This document shows positions 1 to 5,529 of a DNA stretch of 11,156 bases, piece by piece. Both the position numbers and the translations under genes were made by a program. The stretch spans positions 1-11,156 of the forward strand of contig JAFZZX010000132.1 of NCBI GenBank assembly GCA_017615515.1. Reading direction: 5' to 3'. The notes beneath the pieces were generated by a model, which saw nothing but the letters and a program-made list of their open reading frames with translations, did not search any database and had not been told where the DNA came from. The stretch is from Clostridia bacterium. GTDB taxonomy: Bacteria > Bacillota > Clostridia > Christensenellales > CAG-1252. Each line of letters begins with the position of its first letter. Position 1 is the stretch's first letter.

Positions 1-1
1 A

Positions 2-2782
2 AGCATCAAAGACAAAACAGTGACCGAGATCGTCGTCCCCAATTACGTGACCGCTATTAGTTGTGGGGCCTTTGCCGGTTGTTCCTCTCTCCAAAGCATC
101 ACGCTCCCCTTTGTGGGCGCCGTAGCGGGCAAAACGGCGAACGATACGTATCAATATCCGTTCGGCTACATCTTCGGCACGTCGAGTTATACGGGCGGTA
201 CGGCAGTAAGTCAGGAGTATTACGGGGCATCTGCGAGCAGTATCAATAGAACGACCTACTATATTCCGTCCTCGCTCCGTACTGTGACGGTGACGGGCGG
301 GAATATCCTACTCGGCGCGTTCTATAATTGTTCAATGCTGACCTCGATCACGATCGGAAACGGCGTGACGAGCATCGGGGAATCTGCGTTCTATAATTGC
401 AACGGCTTGACCTCGATTACAGTAGAAGAAGGCAACTCTGTTTATCATAGTGTGGGGAATTATTTGATCGAAACGGCAAGTAAAACTTTAATAGTCGGTT
501 GCAAAAACAGCATCATTCCGTCGAATGGTACCGTGACGAGCATCGGGAATTATGCGTTCAATAATTGCAGCGGCTTGACCTCTGTGACGATCCCGGACAG
601 CGTGAACAGCATCGGGAATTATGCGTTCTATAATTGCAGCGGCTTGACCTCTGTGACGATTCCGAGCGGTGTAAAGAGCATCGGGGATTGGACGTTCTAT
701 AATTGCAGCGGCTTGACCTCTGTCACTATTCCGGACAGCGTGAATAGCATCGGTGGGAATGCGTTCCGTAATTGCAGCGGCTTGATCTCTGTGACGATCG
801 GCTCTGGCGTGACGAGCATCGGATCTGGGGCGTTCTTTAATTGCTACAAACTCGTGGAAGTTTATAACAAGTCCTCCTTGAACATCACGAAGGGAAGCAA
901 TGCATATGGCTACATAGGCAATTATGCAAAGAACGTTTATACGGAAGAAGGCGGAAGTAATTTTATCATAGATAACGGATATATCATCTATGCAGACTGG
1001 GATGGTATTATTTTGATGGGGTATACAGGCACGGAAACTGAACTGACGCTCCCCTTCGGAATCACGGGGATCGATCAATCTGTATTTCGAGGTCGCTCCG
1101 ACTTGACCTCGATCACGATCCCGAATAGCGTGACGAGCATCGAAGGTGGGACGTTCTCCGGTTGCAGTGGCTTGACCTCGATCACGATCCCGGACAGCGT
1201 GACGAGCATCGGTTCTTCTGCGTTCTACGGATGCAGCGGCTTGACCTCGATCACGATCCCCTTTGTAAGTACTTACTTCGGCGATATCTTCGGAGAGTTG
1301 AGTTATAGGGGAGGAACTTCGGTGACGCACTATTCCCCGGGTGACTCTTCTATTACTTATTACATCCCCTCCTCACTCCGCAGCGTGACGGTGACGGGCG
1401 GATATATTCGCCGTGGTGCCTTCTCTGGCTATTCTATGCTGACCTCAGTCACGATCGGCAGCGGCGTTACGAGCATCGGTACGGAGGCGTTCCGTTATTG
1501 CAGCGGCTTGACCTCGGTGACGATCGGGAGCGGTGTGACGGAGATCTGGGAGAGAGCGTTTGAGGGTTGCTACAAACTCGTGGAAGTTTATAACAAGTCC
1601 TCCTTGAATATCACAAAGGGGAGCTGGGATTACGGCTACGTCGGCTCTTATGCAAAGAACGTCTACACCGAGCAAAGCGGAAGCAAACTCAGCACGGATG
1701 AAAATGGATATATCCTTTATAAGGATGGGAGCCTTGTTTCTTTGATCGGTTATACTGGTTCGGAAACCGAACTGACGCTGCCCTCGGGAATCACGGAAAT
1801 TTATAAATATGCGTTCTATGGTTGTAGCCGCCTGACATCTGTGACGATTCCGTCGAGCGTGACGAGCATCGGGGAAGGTGCGTTCTATAATTGCAACGGT
1901 TTGAAATCGATCCATTATGAAGGAGGTATCGCTGGTTGGTGCGGCATCTCCGGTCTTGGCAGTTTGATGCAATATGGTAAGTCTACAAAGTCGCTCTATA
2001 TCGACGGTACAAAGGTGGAGGAGCTTGTTATCCCATCGACCGTGACAACTATTCCCGATTCTGCGTTCTATAATTGTAGCCGCCTGACATCTGTGACGAT
2101 TCCGTCGAGCGTGACGAGCATCGGGTATTCTGCGTTCTATAATTGCAGCGGCTTGACCTCTGTGACGATTGGAAGTGGCGTGACGAGCATCGGGAATTAT
2201 GCGTTTGAGTATTGCAGCGGCTTGACCTCTGTCACCATTCCGGACCGCGTGAACAGCATCGGTAGGGAGGCGTTCTATAATTGCAGAAACTTGACCTCTG
2301 TGACGATTGGGCGCGGAGTGGAGAGCATCTGGGATAATGCCTTCTACGGGTGCTACAAACTTGTGGAAGTTTATGACAGGTCCTTCCGCGGTATCACTAA
2401 AGGAAGCAATAACTACGGCTACATAGGCTATTATGCAAAGAACGTCTACAAAGAGGCAGGCGGAAGCAAACTCAGCACGGATGAAAATGGATATATCCTT
2501 TATAAGGACGGAAATCTTGTTTCTCTAATCGGCTATACGGGTACAAAAACCGAACTGACTCTGCCCTCGGGGATCACGGAGATCTATCAGTATGCGTTCT
2601 ATTATTGTATCGGCTTGACCTCGATCGCCATTCCTGTGAGCGTAAATAGCATCGGGGATTATGCCTTCTCCGGTTGCAGCAGCTTGAAGTCTATTACTTA
2701 TCAAGGAACGGTTTTGCAGTGGAATGCAATCACCAAAGGCACCGGGTGGAATTATAATACCGGGAATTATACCATCAATTGA
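2..2782 (+). CDS. BspA-type leucine-rich-repeat surface protein, 5' partial
   Basis: Open from the window edge: the frame has no stop upstream of the GTG at 20, and residues before it (SIKDKTVTEI) continue the repeat pattern, so the true start lies outside. About 926 residues are visible, ending at TGA 2780-2782. I count about 23 units of the Treponema pallidum/BspA-type LRR (LRR_5 family), consensus AFYNCSGLTSVTIPDSVTSI, about 23 residues each. Breaks between LRR blocks hold a 77-78 residue module (YKLVEVYNKSS...GYILYKDG...GYTGTETELTLPSGI) three times, and a longer insert ending YYIPSSLRTVTVTGG twice. Such proteins are normally secreted and bind host or community surfaces; that role is family knowledge, not shown here. 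No sorting motif or C-terminal membrane segment is visible. The protein ends at WNYNTGNYTIN; from memory, relatives often run a few residues further. Very confident on family, not on ligand. Confidence 0.93.
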   Translation, partial: SIKDKTVTEIVVPNYVTAISCGAFAGCSSLQSITLPFVGAVAGKTANDTYQYPFGYIFGTSSYTGGTAVSQEYYGASASSINRTTYYIPSSLRTVTVTGGNILLGAFYNCSMLTSITIGNGVTSIGESAFYNCNGLTSITVEEGNSVYHSVGNYLIETASKTLIVGCKNSIIPSNGTVTSIGNYAFNNCSGLTSVTIPDSVNSIGNYAFYNCSGLTSVTIPSGVKSIGDWTFYNCSGLTSVTIPDSVNSIGGNAFRNCSGLISVTIGSGVTSIGSGAFFNCYKLVEVYNKSSLNITKGSNAYGYIGNYAKNVYTEEGGSNFIIDNGYIIYADWDGIILMGYTGTETELTLPFGITGIDQSVFRGRSDLTSITIPNSVTSIEGGTFSGCSGLTSITIPDSVTSIGSSAFYGCSGLTSITIPFVSTYFGDIFGELSYRGGTSVTHYSPGDSSITYYIPSSLRSVTVTGGYIRRGAFSGYSMLTSVTIGSGVTSIGTEAFRYCSGLTSVTIGSGVTEIWERAFEGCYKLVEVYNKSSLNITKGSWDYGYVGSYAKNVYTEQSGSKLSTDENGYILYKDGSLVSLIGYTGSETELTLPSGITEIYKYAFYGCSRLTSVTIPSSVTSIGEGAFYNCNGLKSIHYEGGIAGWCGISGLGSLMQYGKSTKSLYIDGTKVEELVIPSTVTTIPDSAFYNCSRLTSVTIPSSVTSIGYSAFYNCSGLTSVTIGSGVTSIGNYAFEYCSGLTSVTIPDRVNSIGREAFYNCRNLTSVTIGRGVESIWDNAFYGCYKLVEVYDRSFRGITKGSNNYGYIGYYAKNVYKEAGGSKLSTDENGYILYKDGNLVSLIGYTGTKTELTLPSGITEIYQYAFYYCIGLTSIAIPVSVNSIGDYAFSGCSSLKSITYQGTVLQWNAITKGTGWNYNTGNYTIN
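541..840 (+). repeat. 69-bp tandem LRR-coding repeats
   Basis: Within the LRR gene, near-identical 69-bp units follow each other in register; for example the string attgcagcggcttgacctct recurs 69 bases apart from about 564 onward. Each unit encodes one 23-residue LRR. Similarity at the DNA level, including synonymous positions, suggests recent duplication or gene conversion and makes this stretch prone to slippage and to assembly collapse. Similar units recur at about 1120-1260, 1450-1530 and 2050-2330. Confidence 0.85.
842..2584 (+). repeat. Three copies of a 77-78 codon module between LRR blocks
   Basis: The copies lie at 842-1072, 1568-1801 and 2351-2584, all in frame. Each starts at a cysteine codon followed by YKLVEVY and runs through a GYIGxYAKNVY segment, a GYI(I/L)Y strand pair and GYTGxxTELTLPxGIT. 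The first copy is most divergent in its middle (NFIIDNGYIIYADWDG), while copies 2 and 3 share KLSTDENGYILYKDG exactly. Starts are 726 and 783 bp apart, so the gene is a higher-order array of LRR block plus module. Confidence 0.85.
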
Positions 2783-2996
2783 TATGCTGCGAGGTTAAGG
2801 CCAAGCGGGCTTTGCAGGCGACGCGCTTTCTATAAAGGGGAAAAGGGAACTCCAAGCCGCCGGACTTATCTCCGCGCCCCGCACAAAAGAAAGAACGGAA
2901 TAGACGTGAAACTATGTAGGAAACAGGGCATAGGCAACAGACAAAAAAATCCCAAGGATGGGTGCACCTACAAAAAAACAAAAGGAAATGAGGAAA

Positions 2997-3554
2997 ATGT
3001 CAAAAATACTATTTTGCAGAGTGGCGTATATGAATAACTATGATTTGGATATCGTTTCTGATGTCCCCCAAAATGGTGGAGCTTATGTTCGGGAAACCGG
3101 AGATGCGGGAGAGAAAATCAATTTTCACGATTTTAATGATGGGTTAATTTACGGTTTTGTCGAAACGCGTGGAGATTTAAAAAACAAACCTTATCAAATT
3201 CATATCGAGCGAATTGAAGCGCAAGCAGGAGAGAGCTTGGATGGCGTGCACATCGTTTTTTGTGCGAAAGATCCATCGGATAATAAAACAAAAGTCGTAG
3301 GTTGGTATAGATACGCCACTATCTTTCGTCATCAACAGCACTTGGTGCATAACGGATGCTCTTATCCCTACTTTTTTAAGGATGAGTTCAAAAACAGCGT
3401 TCTGATCTCTCCTGAAGAACGAAACATTTTTGTTCCGACAACACAAGCGGACGGATACGGTATGGGACAGACAAACGTTTGGTATGCGGATAAAGATGAT
3501 GAGCGGATTCGGGTTTTTGTTCATAATGTCTTAGTCGCGATGGGCGAAGCGTGA
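2997..3554 (+). CDS. Uncharacterised 185-residue protein
   Basis: I chose ATG 2997 because AAGGA at 2982-2986 sits 10 bases upstream; the in-frame ATGs at 2958 and 2988 have ribosome sites that abut the codon. The protein (MSKILFCRVAYMNNYDLD...) is soluble-looking, with no signal peptide or membrane segment. Motifs likely to define its family are NGGAYV (26-31), YGFVETRG (52-59), VVGWYRYATIFR (100-111) and GMGQTNVWYAD (155-165). From memory, a domain with the same order of motifs (GGxYV, GWYxNATxYR, GQSNVWYA) occurs as an N-terminal part of larger hypothetical or nuclease-like proteins; I could not verify this, and no catalytic residues can be assigned. If so, this is a stand-alone copy. Sampled GC is 32-42%, far below the genes right of the tRNA, which hints at transfer. 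A strong hairpin terminator follows. Reality of the gene is likely, function unknown. Confidence 0.8.
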   Translation: MSKILFCRVAYMNNYDLDIVSDVPQNGGAYVRETGDAGEKINFHDFNDGLIYGFVETRGDLKNKPYQIHIERIEAQAGESLDGVHIVFCAKDPSDNKTKVVGWYRYATIFRHQQHLVHNGCSYPYFFKDEFKNSVLISPEERNIFVPTTQADGYGMGQTNVWYADKDDERIRVFVHNVLVAMGEA

Positions 3555-3651
3555 TACTTTTTAATATGACAAAAGAGGTGTTATCGTGGTGATGTGAGAT
3601 CACAAAAACCTTTTGAATGAAATTTTCATTCCCCAAAAAACGTTAGAAAAG

Positions 3652-3695
3652 AATAAAACGAACCTCGACTTAGCCGTGTCGGGGTTCGTTTTATT
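3652..3695 (+). terminator. 18-bp stem terminator after the 185-residue gene
   Basis: Arms 3652-3669 and 3678-3695 pair over 18 bp, with one G-U wobble on the plus-strand RNA, around an 8-base loop. The outer stem is A/T-rich (AATAAAA...TTTTATT), so U-rich 3' ends exist in both directions. It ends the 185-residue gene and may act as a bidirectional barrier before the tRNA-derived repeat just downstream. Confidence 0.8.
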
Positions 3696-3698
3696 CCG

Positions 3699-3722
3699 TT
3701 TTGGTGGACAATAAGGGACTCG
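3699..3722 (-). repeat. Duplicated 3' end of tRNA-Val (att-like direct repeat)
   Basis: This 24-bp stretch is identical to 3905-3928, which covers the tRNA-Val 3' end from the second half of the T loop through the acceptor strand, discriminator base and CCA. Identity stops abruptly after CG (TAAGG here, AACCC in the tRNA). It is not a functional tRNA: the other arms are absent. A duplicated T-arm-to-CCA segment is the classic footprint of tyrosine-recombinase integration at a tRNA gene, but no integrase is in the window. Confidence 0.85.
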
Positions 3723-3872
3723 TAAGGAGCGAAGCGACGGAATAGCGAGCCTATCGATGGAAAAGATACATCGCTGAATCGGCAAAGACAAATTGTTAAT
3801 GGCAGGTGCGAGCGTCAGCCCGAAAGGGGTTCTCGCCGAAGGCGCGCGGCTATTAATAAGCCGCGGAGTCCC
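3715..3872. other. Structured non-coding segment between the tRNA 3'-end copies
   Basis: GGGACTC (3715-3721) can pair with GAGTCCC (3866-3872) and so close the whole segment. Inside lie a 7-bp hairpin CGCGGCT/AGCCGCG (3845-3865) directly abutting the closing stem, a GCGAG/CTCGC stem enclosing CCC-GAAA-GGG (about 3808-3836), and CGATG/CATCG (3755-3773). The closing arm at 3715 belongs to the copied tRNA T arm. No open frame looks like a gene. It could be an interspersed repeat, a remnant of a tRNA-targeted element, or a transcribed structured RNA; which strand matters is unknown. Confidence 0.5.
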
Positions 3873-3882
3873 GTAGAATAGA

Positions 3883-3908
3883 AAAATGTCGGATAAGTCG
3901 GACATTTT
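3883..3908 (-). terminator. tRNA-Val terminator
   Basis: Read on the minus strand, an 8-bp stem AAAATGTC/GACATTTT with a 10-base loop begins at the last A of the CCA end and runs into a five-T stretch. Position and shape fit a short intrinsic terminator for the single tRNA transcript. Confidence 0.65.
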
Positions 3909-3983
3909 GGTGGACAATAAGGGACTCGAACCCCTGACCCTCTCCACGTCAAGAAGACGCTCTACCAACTGAGCTAATTGTCC
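3908..3983 (-). tRNA. tRNA-Val, anticodon GAC
   Basis: The minus strand folds into a complete 76-base cloverleaf: acceptor GGACAAT/ATTGTCC, T8 and A9, D arm GCTC-AGTTGGTA-GAGC, anticodon arm TCTTC-TTGACGT-GGAGA, a five-base variable loop, T arm AGGGG-TTCGAGT-CCCTT, discriminator A and encoded CCA. The loop TTGACGT puts GAC at positions 34-36, reading valine codons GUC and GUU. It has its own promoter and a short terminator. Its last 21 bases (T loop to CCA) are repeated at 3702-3722. Confidence 0.96.
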
Positions 3984-3996
3984 ATTGGGTAGTGTT

Positions 3997-4025
3997 ATTG
4001 TAGCACAGCGGGAAAAGTTTTGCAA
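3997..4025 (-). promoter_or_regulatory. Promoter of tRNA-Val
   Basis: On the minus strand, -35 TTGCAA (4025-4020) and -10 TACAAT (4002-3997) are separated by exactly 17 bases. Transcription should start near 3990, giving a leader of about 6 bases before the tRNA 5' end at 3983. Confidence 0.8.
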
Positions 4026-4139
4026 GCACTTTACGCATTTAATTCTCGTTTGCGAAAAAGAATCTCGAAAGGGTGGTAGCGGTCGCCTTTTCGCGGACGG
4101 CAAAGGGCGAGAAAGGGCGGCTTGCCTGTCCCGAATCGC

Positions 4140-4168
4140 TTGCAAGGCGGGCGGCGGAATGGTAAAAT
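4140..4168 (+). promoter_or_regulatory. Promoter of bioY, almost leaderless
   Basis: -35 TTGCAA (4140-4145) and -10 TAAAAT (4163-4168; 5 of 6 consensus) have a 17-base spacer. The predicted transcription start near 4175 lies about 3 bases before the bioY ATG at 4178, leaving no room for a Shine-Dalgarno site. I see no BirA-type operator or riboswitch. Confidence 0.55.
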
Positions 4169-4177
4169 GAAACGGGT

Positions 4178-4711
4178 ATGAAAGAAAACGCCTTGAAAAA
4201 GCTGAATACGCGCGATATGGCGTATATCGCACTTGCGGTCGCCGTCAATGCGGTCTGCGCCTTCATCACGATCCCCGCGACCGTGCCTTTCACGCTCCAG
4301 GTTTTCGGCATTTTCTTTACCCTCGAGTATTTGGGCGGCAGGCGCGGCGCGATCGCCGTGTGGCTCTATCTCTTGATGGGCGCGGTCGGGCTTCCCGTCT
4401 TTTCGGGCTTCCGCGGCGGCTTTTCGGTGCTGCTCTCCGCGACGGGCGGCTTCATTATGGCGTTTGCGGCGGTGGCGCTCCTTTATTTCGTTGTTTCCTT
4501 TTTCAAGATACCCCGTTGGACGCATTATCTCCTTGCGGCGGTTTCCCTCGCGCTGATCTACCTCGGCGGCAGCGCCTGGTTCGTCTATATGATGGGCGGC
4601 ACCATCGTCCACGCCCTGATGGTCTGCGTCGTCCCCTTCATCCTCCCCGATCTCATCAAGATCGTCCTTGCGTTCCTCCTGTCCTCGCGTCTTAATAAAG
4701 TCAAGGCATAA
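4178..4711 (+). CDS. bioY: BioY family biotin transporter, ECF S component
   Basis: The 177-residue protein is nearly all membrane segments and carries BioY signatures: TVPFTLQ (35-41) after the first helix, GLPVFSGFRGGFSVLLSATGG in the centre (71-91) and PFILPDLIKIVLAF near the C-terminus (153-166). BioY is the substrate-binding membrane subunit that captures biotin, usually working with the shared EcfT-EcfA-EcfA' energising module, which is not in this window; solitary BioY proteins are common. Length fits the family. The start ATG 4178 gives a normal short cytoplasmic N-terminus but lacks a convincing ribosome site (ACGGG is the best match). Biotin-dependent regulation is expected from the family, but no operator is visible. 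The terminator is unclear; GGGTTTGGACCC at about 4760-4771 is only a weak hairpin. Confidence 0.9.
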   Translation: MKENALKKLNTRDMAYIALAVAVNAVCAFITIPATVPFTLQVFGIFFTLEYLGGRRGAIAVWLYLLMGAVGLPVFSGFRGGFSVLLSATGGFIMAFAAVALLYFVVSFFKIPRWTHYLLAAVSLALIYLGGSAWFVYMMGGTIVHALMVCVVPFILPDLIKIVLAFLLSSRLNKVKA

Positions 4712-4775
4712 TAGGCGCGTGCGTCCTAAAAGTCGGAGAAGGTAAAAAGCGCCTGTTTGGGTTTGGACCCTGCGT

Positions 4776-4792
4776 TTTAAGTTTTATTTAAG
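4776..4792 (+). promoter_or_regulatory. TTTAAG direct repeat, candidate OmpR-type operator
   Basis: TTTAAG at 4776-4781 recurs at 4787-4792, 11 bp start to start, upstream of and overlapping the -35 position of the response regulator promoter. Tandem hexamers one helical turn apart are the usual footprint of a PhoB/OmpR-type dimer bound head to tail. Autoregulation by the encoded regulator is inferred from this geometry and position. Confidence 0.45.
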
Positions 4793-4802
4793 CTTTCCCC
4801 CG

Positions 4803-4818
4803 TATAATCGTGTATAAT
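4803..4818 (+). promoter_or_regulatory. Two tandem TATAAT -10 boxes of the two-component operon
   Basis: Perfect TATAAT hexamers lie at 4803-4808 and 4813-4818. Neither has a good -35 at 17 bases (AGTTTT and AAGCTT), which fits an activator-dependent promoter served by the upstream TTTAAG repeat. Predicted starts near 4815 and 4825 leave a leader of about 33-43 bases. Confidence 0.65.
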
Positions 4819-4857
4819 AGAAGGTGGCTCGCCGAGAGGCGGGCGGAGGAGGAAGTC

Positions 4858-5529
4858 ATGCGGATATTGCTTGCGGAGGATGAGAGGGAGCTCAATAGGG
4901 CGCTCGTCGCGATCTTCACGAAGAACAATTATTCGGTGGACGCGGTCTTTGACGGCGAAGACGCGGTCACTTATCTTATGGAAGGCGACTACGACTGCGC
5001 CGTTTTGGACGTGATGATGCCCAAAAAGGACGGCATCACGGCGCTGAAGGAAGTAAGGAAGGCGGGGAAGACCCTGCCCGTCCTAATCTTGACCGCGAAA
5101 TCCGAGATCGACGACCGCATTCTGGGACTGGATAGCGGGGCGGATGATTATCTGACCAAACCTTTCGCCGTCAAGGAACTCCTTGCGCGCGTTCGCGCGA
5201 TCACGCGCCGCTTGACCGTGGGCGTGGACGCGAACCTCGTCTACGGCAACTGCACCCTCTCTCGCTCGACCTATCTGCTCTCGACCCCCGAAGGAGAGAC
5301 CCGCCTGACGAGCAAGGAGTTTCAGATGCTCGAGATGCTGATGAGCGCGCCTTCGCAGGTGATCTCGCCCGAGCAGTTTATGGAGAAGATTTGGGGCTAC
5401 GACAGCGACAGCGACATCAGCGTCGTATGGGTGTACGTCTCCTACCTCAGGAAGAAACTTGCGGCGGTGAAAGCGAACCTCTCGATCAAGTCGCTGCGGA
5501 ACGCCGGCTATACCTTGGAGATATTATGA
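4858..5529 (+). CDS. OmpR/PhoB-type response regulator
   Basis: A 223-residue two-domain regulator. The receiver domain (1 to about 115) has acidic pair E7-D8, phosphoacceptor D51 in VLDVMMPKKDG, T79 in ILTAKS, and K101 in LTKPF. A winged-helix DNA-binding domain follows (about 125-223), with TSKEFQMLEMLM and the recognition-helix region VVWVYVSYLRKKL (189-201). ATG 4858 is chosen over the in-frame GTG at 4810 because GGAGGAGGA (4845-4853) precedes it by 4 bases and because 4810 lies inside the promoter. The stop overlaps the kinase start by 4 bp (ATGA), indicating coupled translation and a cognate pair. All phosphorylation residues are intact. Its targets are unknown; its own promoter and the adjacent large surface protein are reasonable guesses. 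Confidence 0.95.
   Translation: MRILLAEDERELNRALVAIFTKNNYSVDAVFDGEDAVTYLMEGDYDCAVLDVMMPKKDGITALKEVRKAGKTLPVLILTAKSEIDDRILGLDSGADDYLTKPFAVKELLARVRAITRRLTVGVDANLVYGNCTLSRSTYLLSTPEGETRLTSKEFQMLEMLMSAPSQVISPEQFMEKIWGYDSDSDISVVWVYVSYLRKKLAAVKANLSIKSLRNAGYTLEIL

Noticed and set aside
541..840. CRISPR-like regular repeats
   Set aside because: The 69-bp periodicity is in frame within a protein-coding LRR array, with no unrelated spacers and no cas genes.
488..1972. Minus-strand open frames opposite the LRR gene (488-1330, 1445-1972)
   Set aside because: They are translations of the antisense of the 69-bp repeats (recurring RDRDRGQA-type strings), a side effect of repeat structure.
2783..2996. Possible promoter, terminator or small gene in the spacer after the LRR gene
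   Set aside because: No hairpin with a T-run, no paired -35/-10 at 16-18 bases, and the minus-strand open frame (2775-2981) has no ribosome site or family features.
3984..4177. Riboswitch or BirA operator upstream of bioY
   Set aside because: The promoter lies immediately before the ATG, leaving no leader for a riboswitch, and no inverted GTTAAC-type biotin operator is visible.
3600..4232. Minus-strand open frame running through tRNA-Val and the structured segment
   Set aside because: It contains the familiar false translation of a tRNA (QLAQLVERLLDVERVRGSSP) and crosses promoter, tRNA and two hairpin terminators.
4031..4612. Minus-strand open frames overlapping bioY
   Set aside because: Charged, low-complexity antisense of a membrane-protein gene; no ribosome site and no recognisable domain.
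4810..4857. Earlier GTG start for the response regulator
   Set aside because: It lies between the two -10 boxes and lacks a ribosome site; ATG 4858 has GGAGGAGGA at ideal spacing and gives the standard receiver-domain N-terminus.
5391..5525. N-terminal extension of the kinase frame
   Set aside because: It would overlap the regulator gene by 139 bp and adds no membrane or domain sequence; the ATGA overlap start gives a normal TM1 N-terminus.
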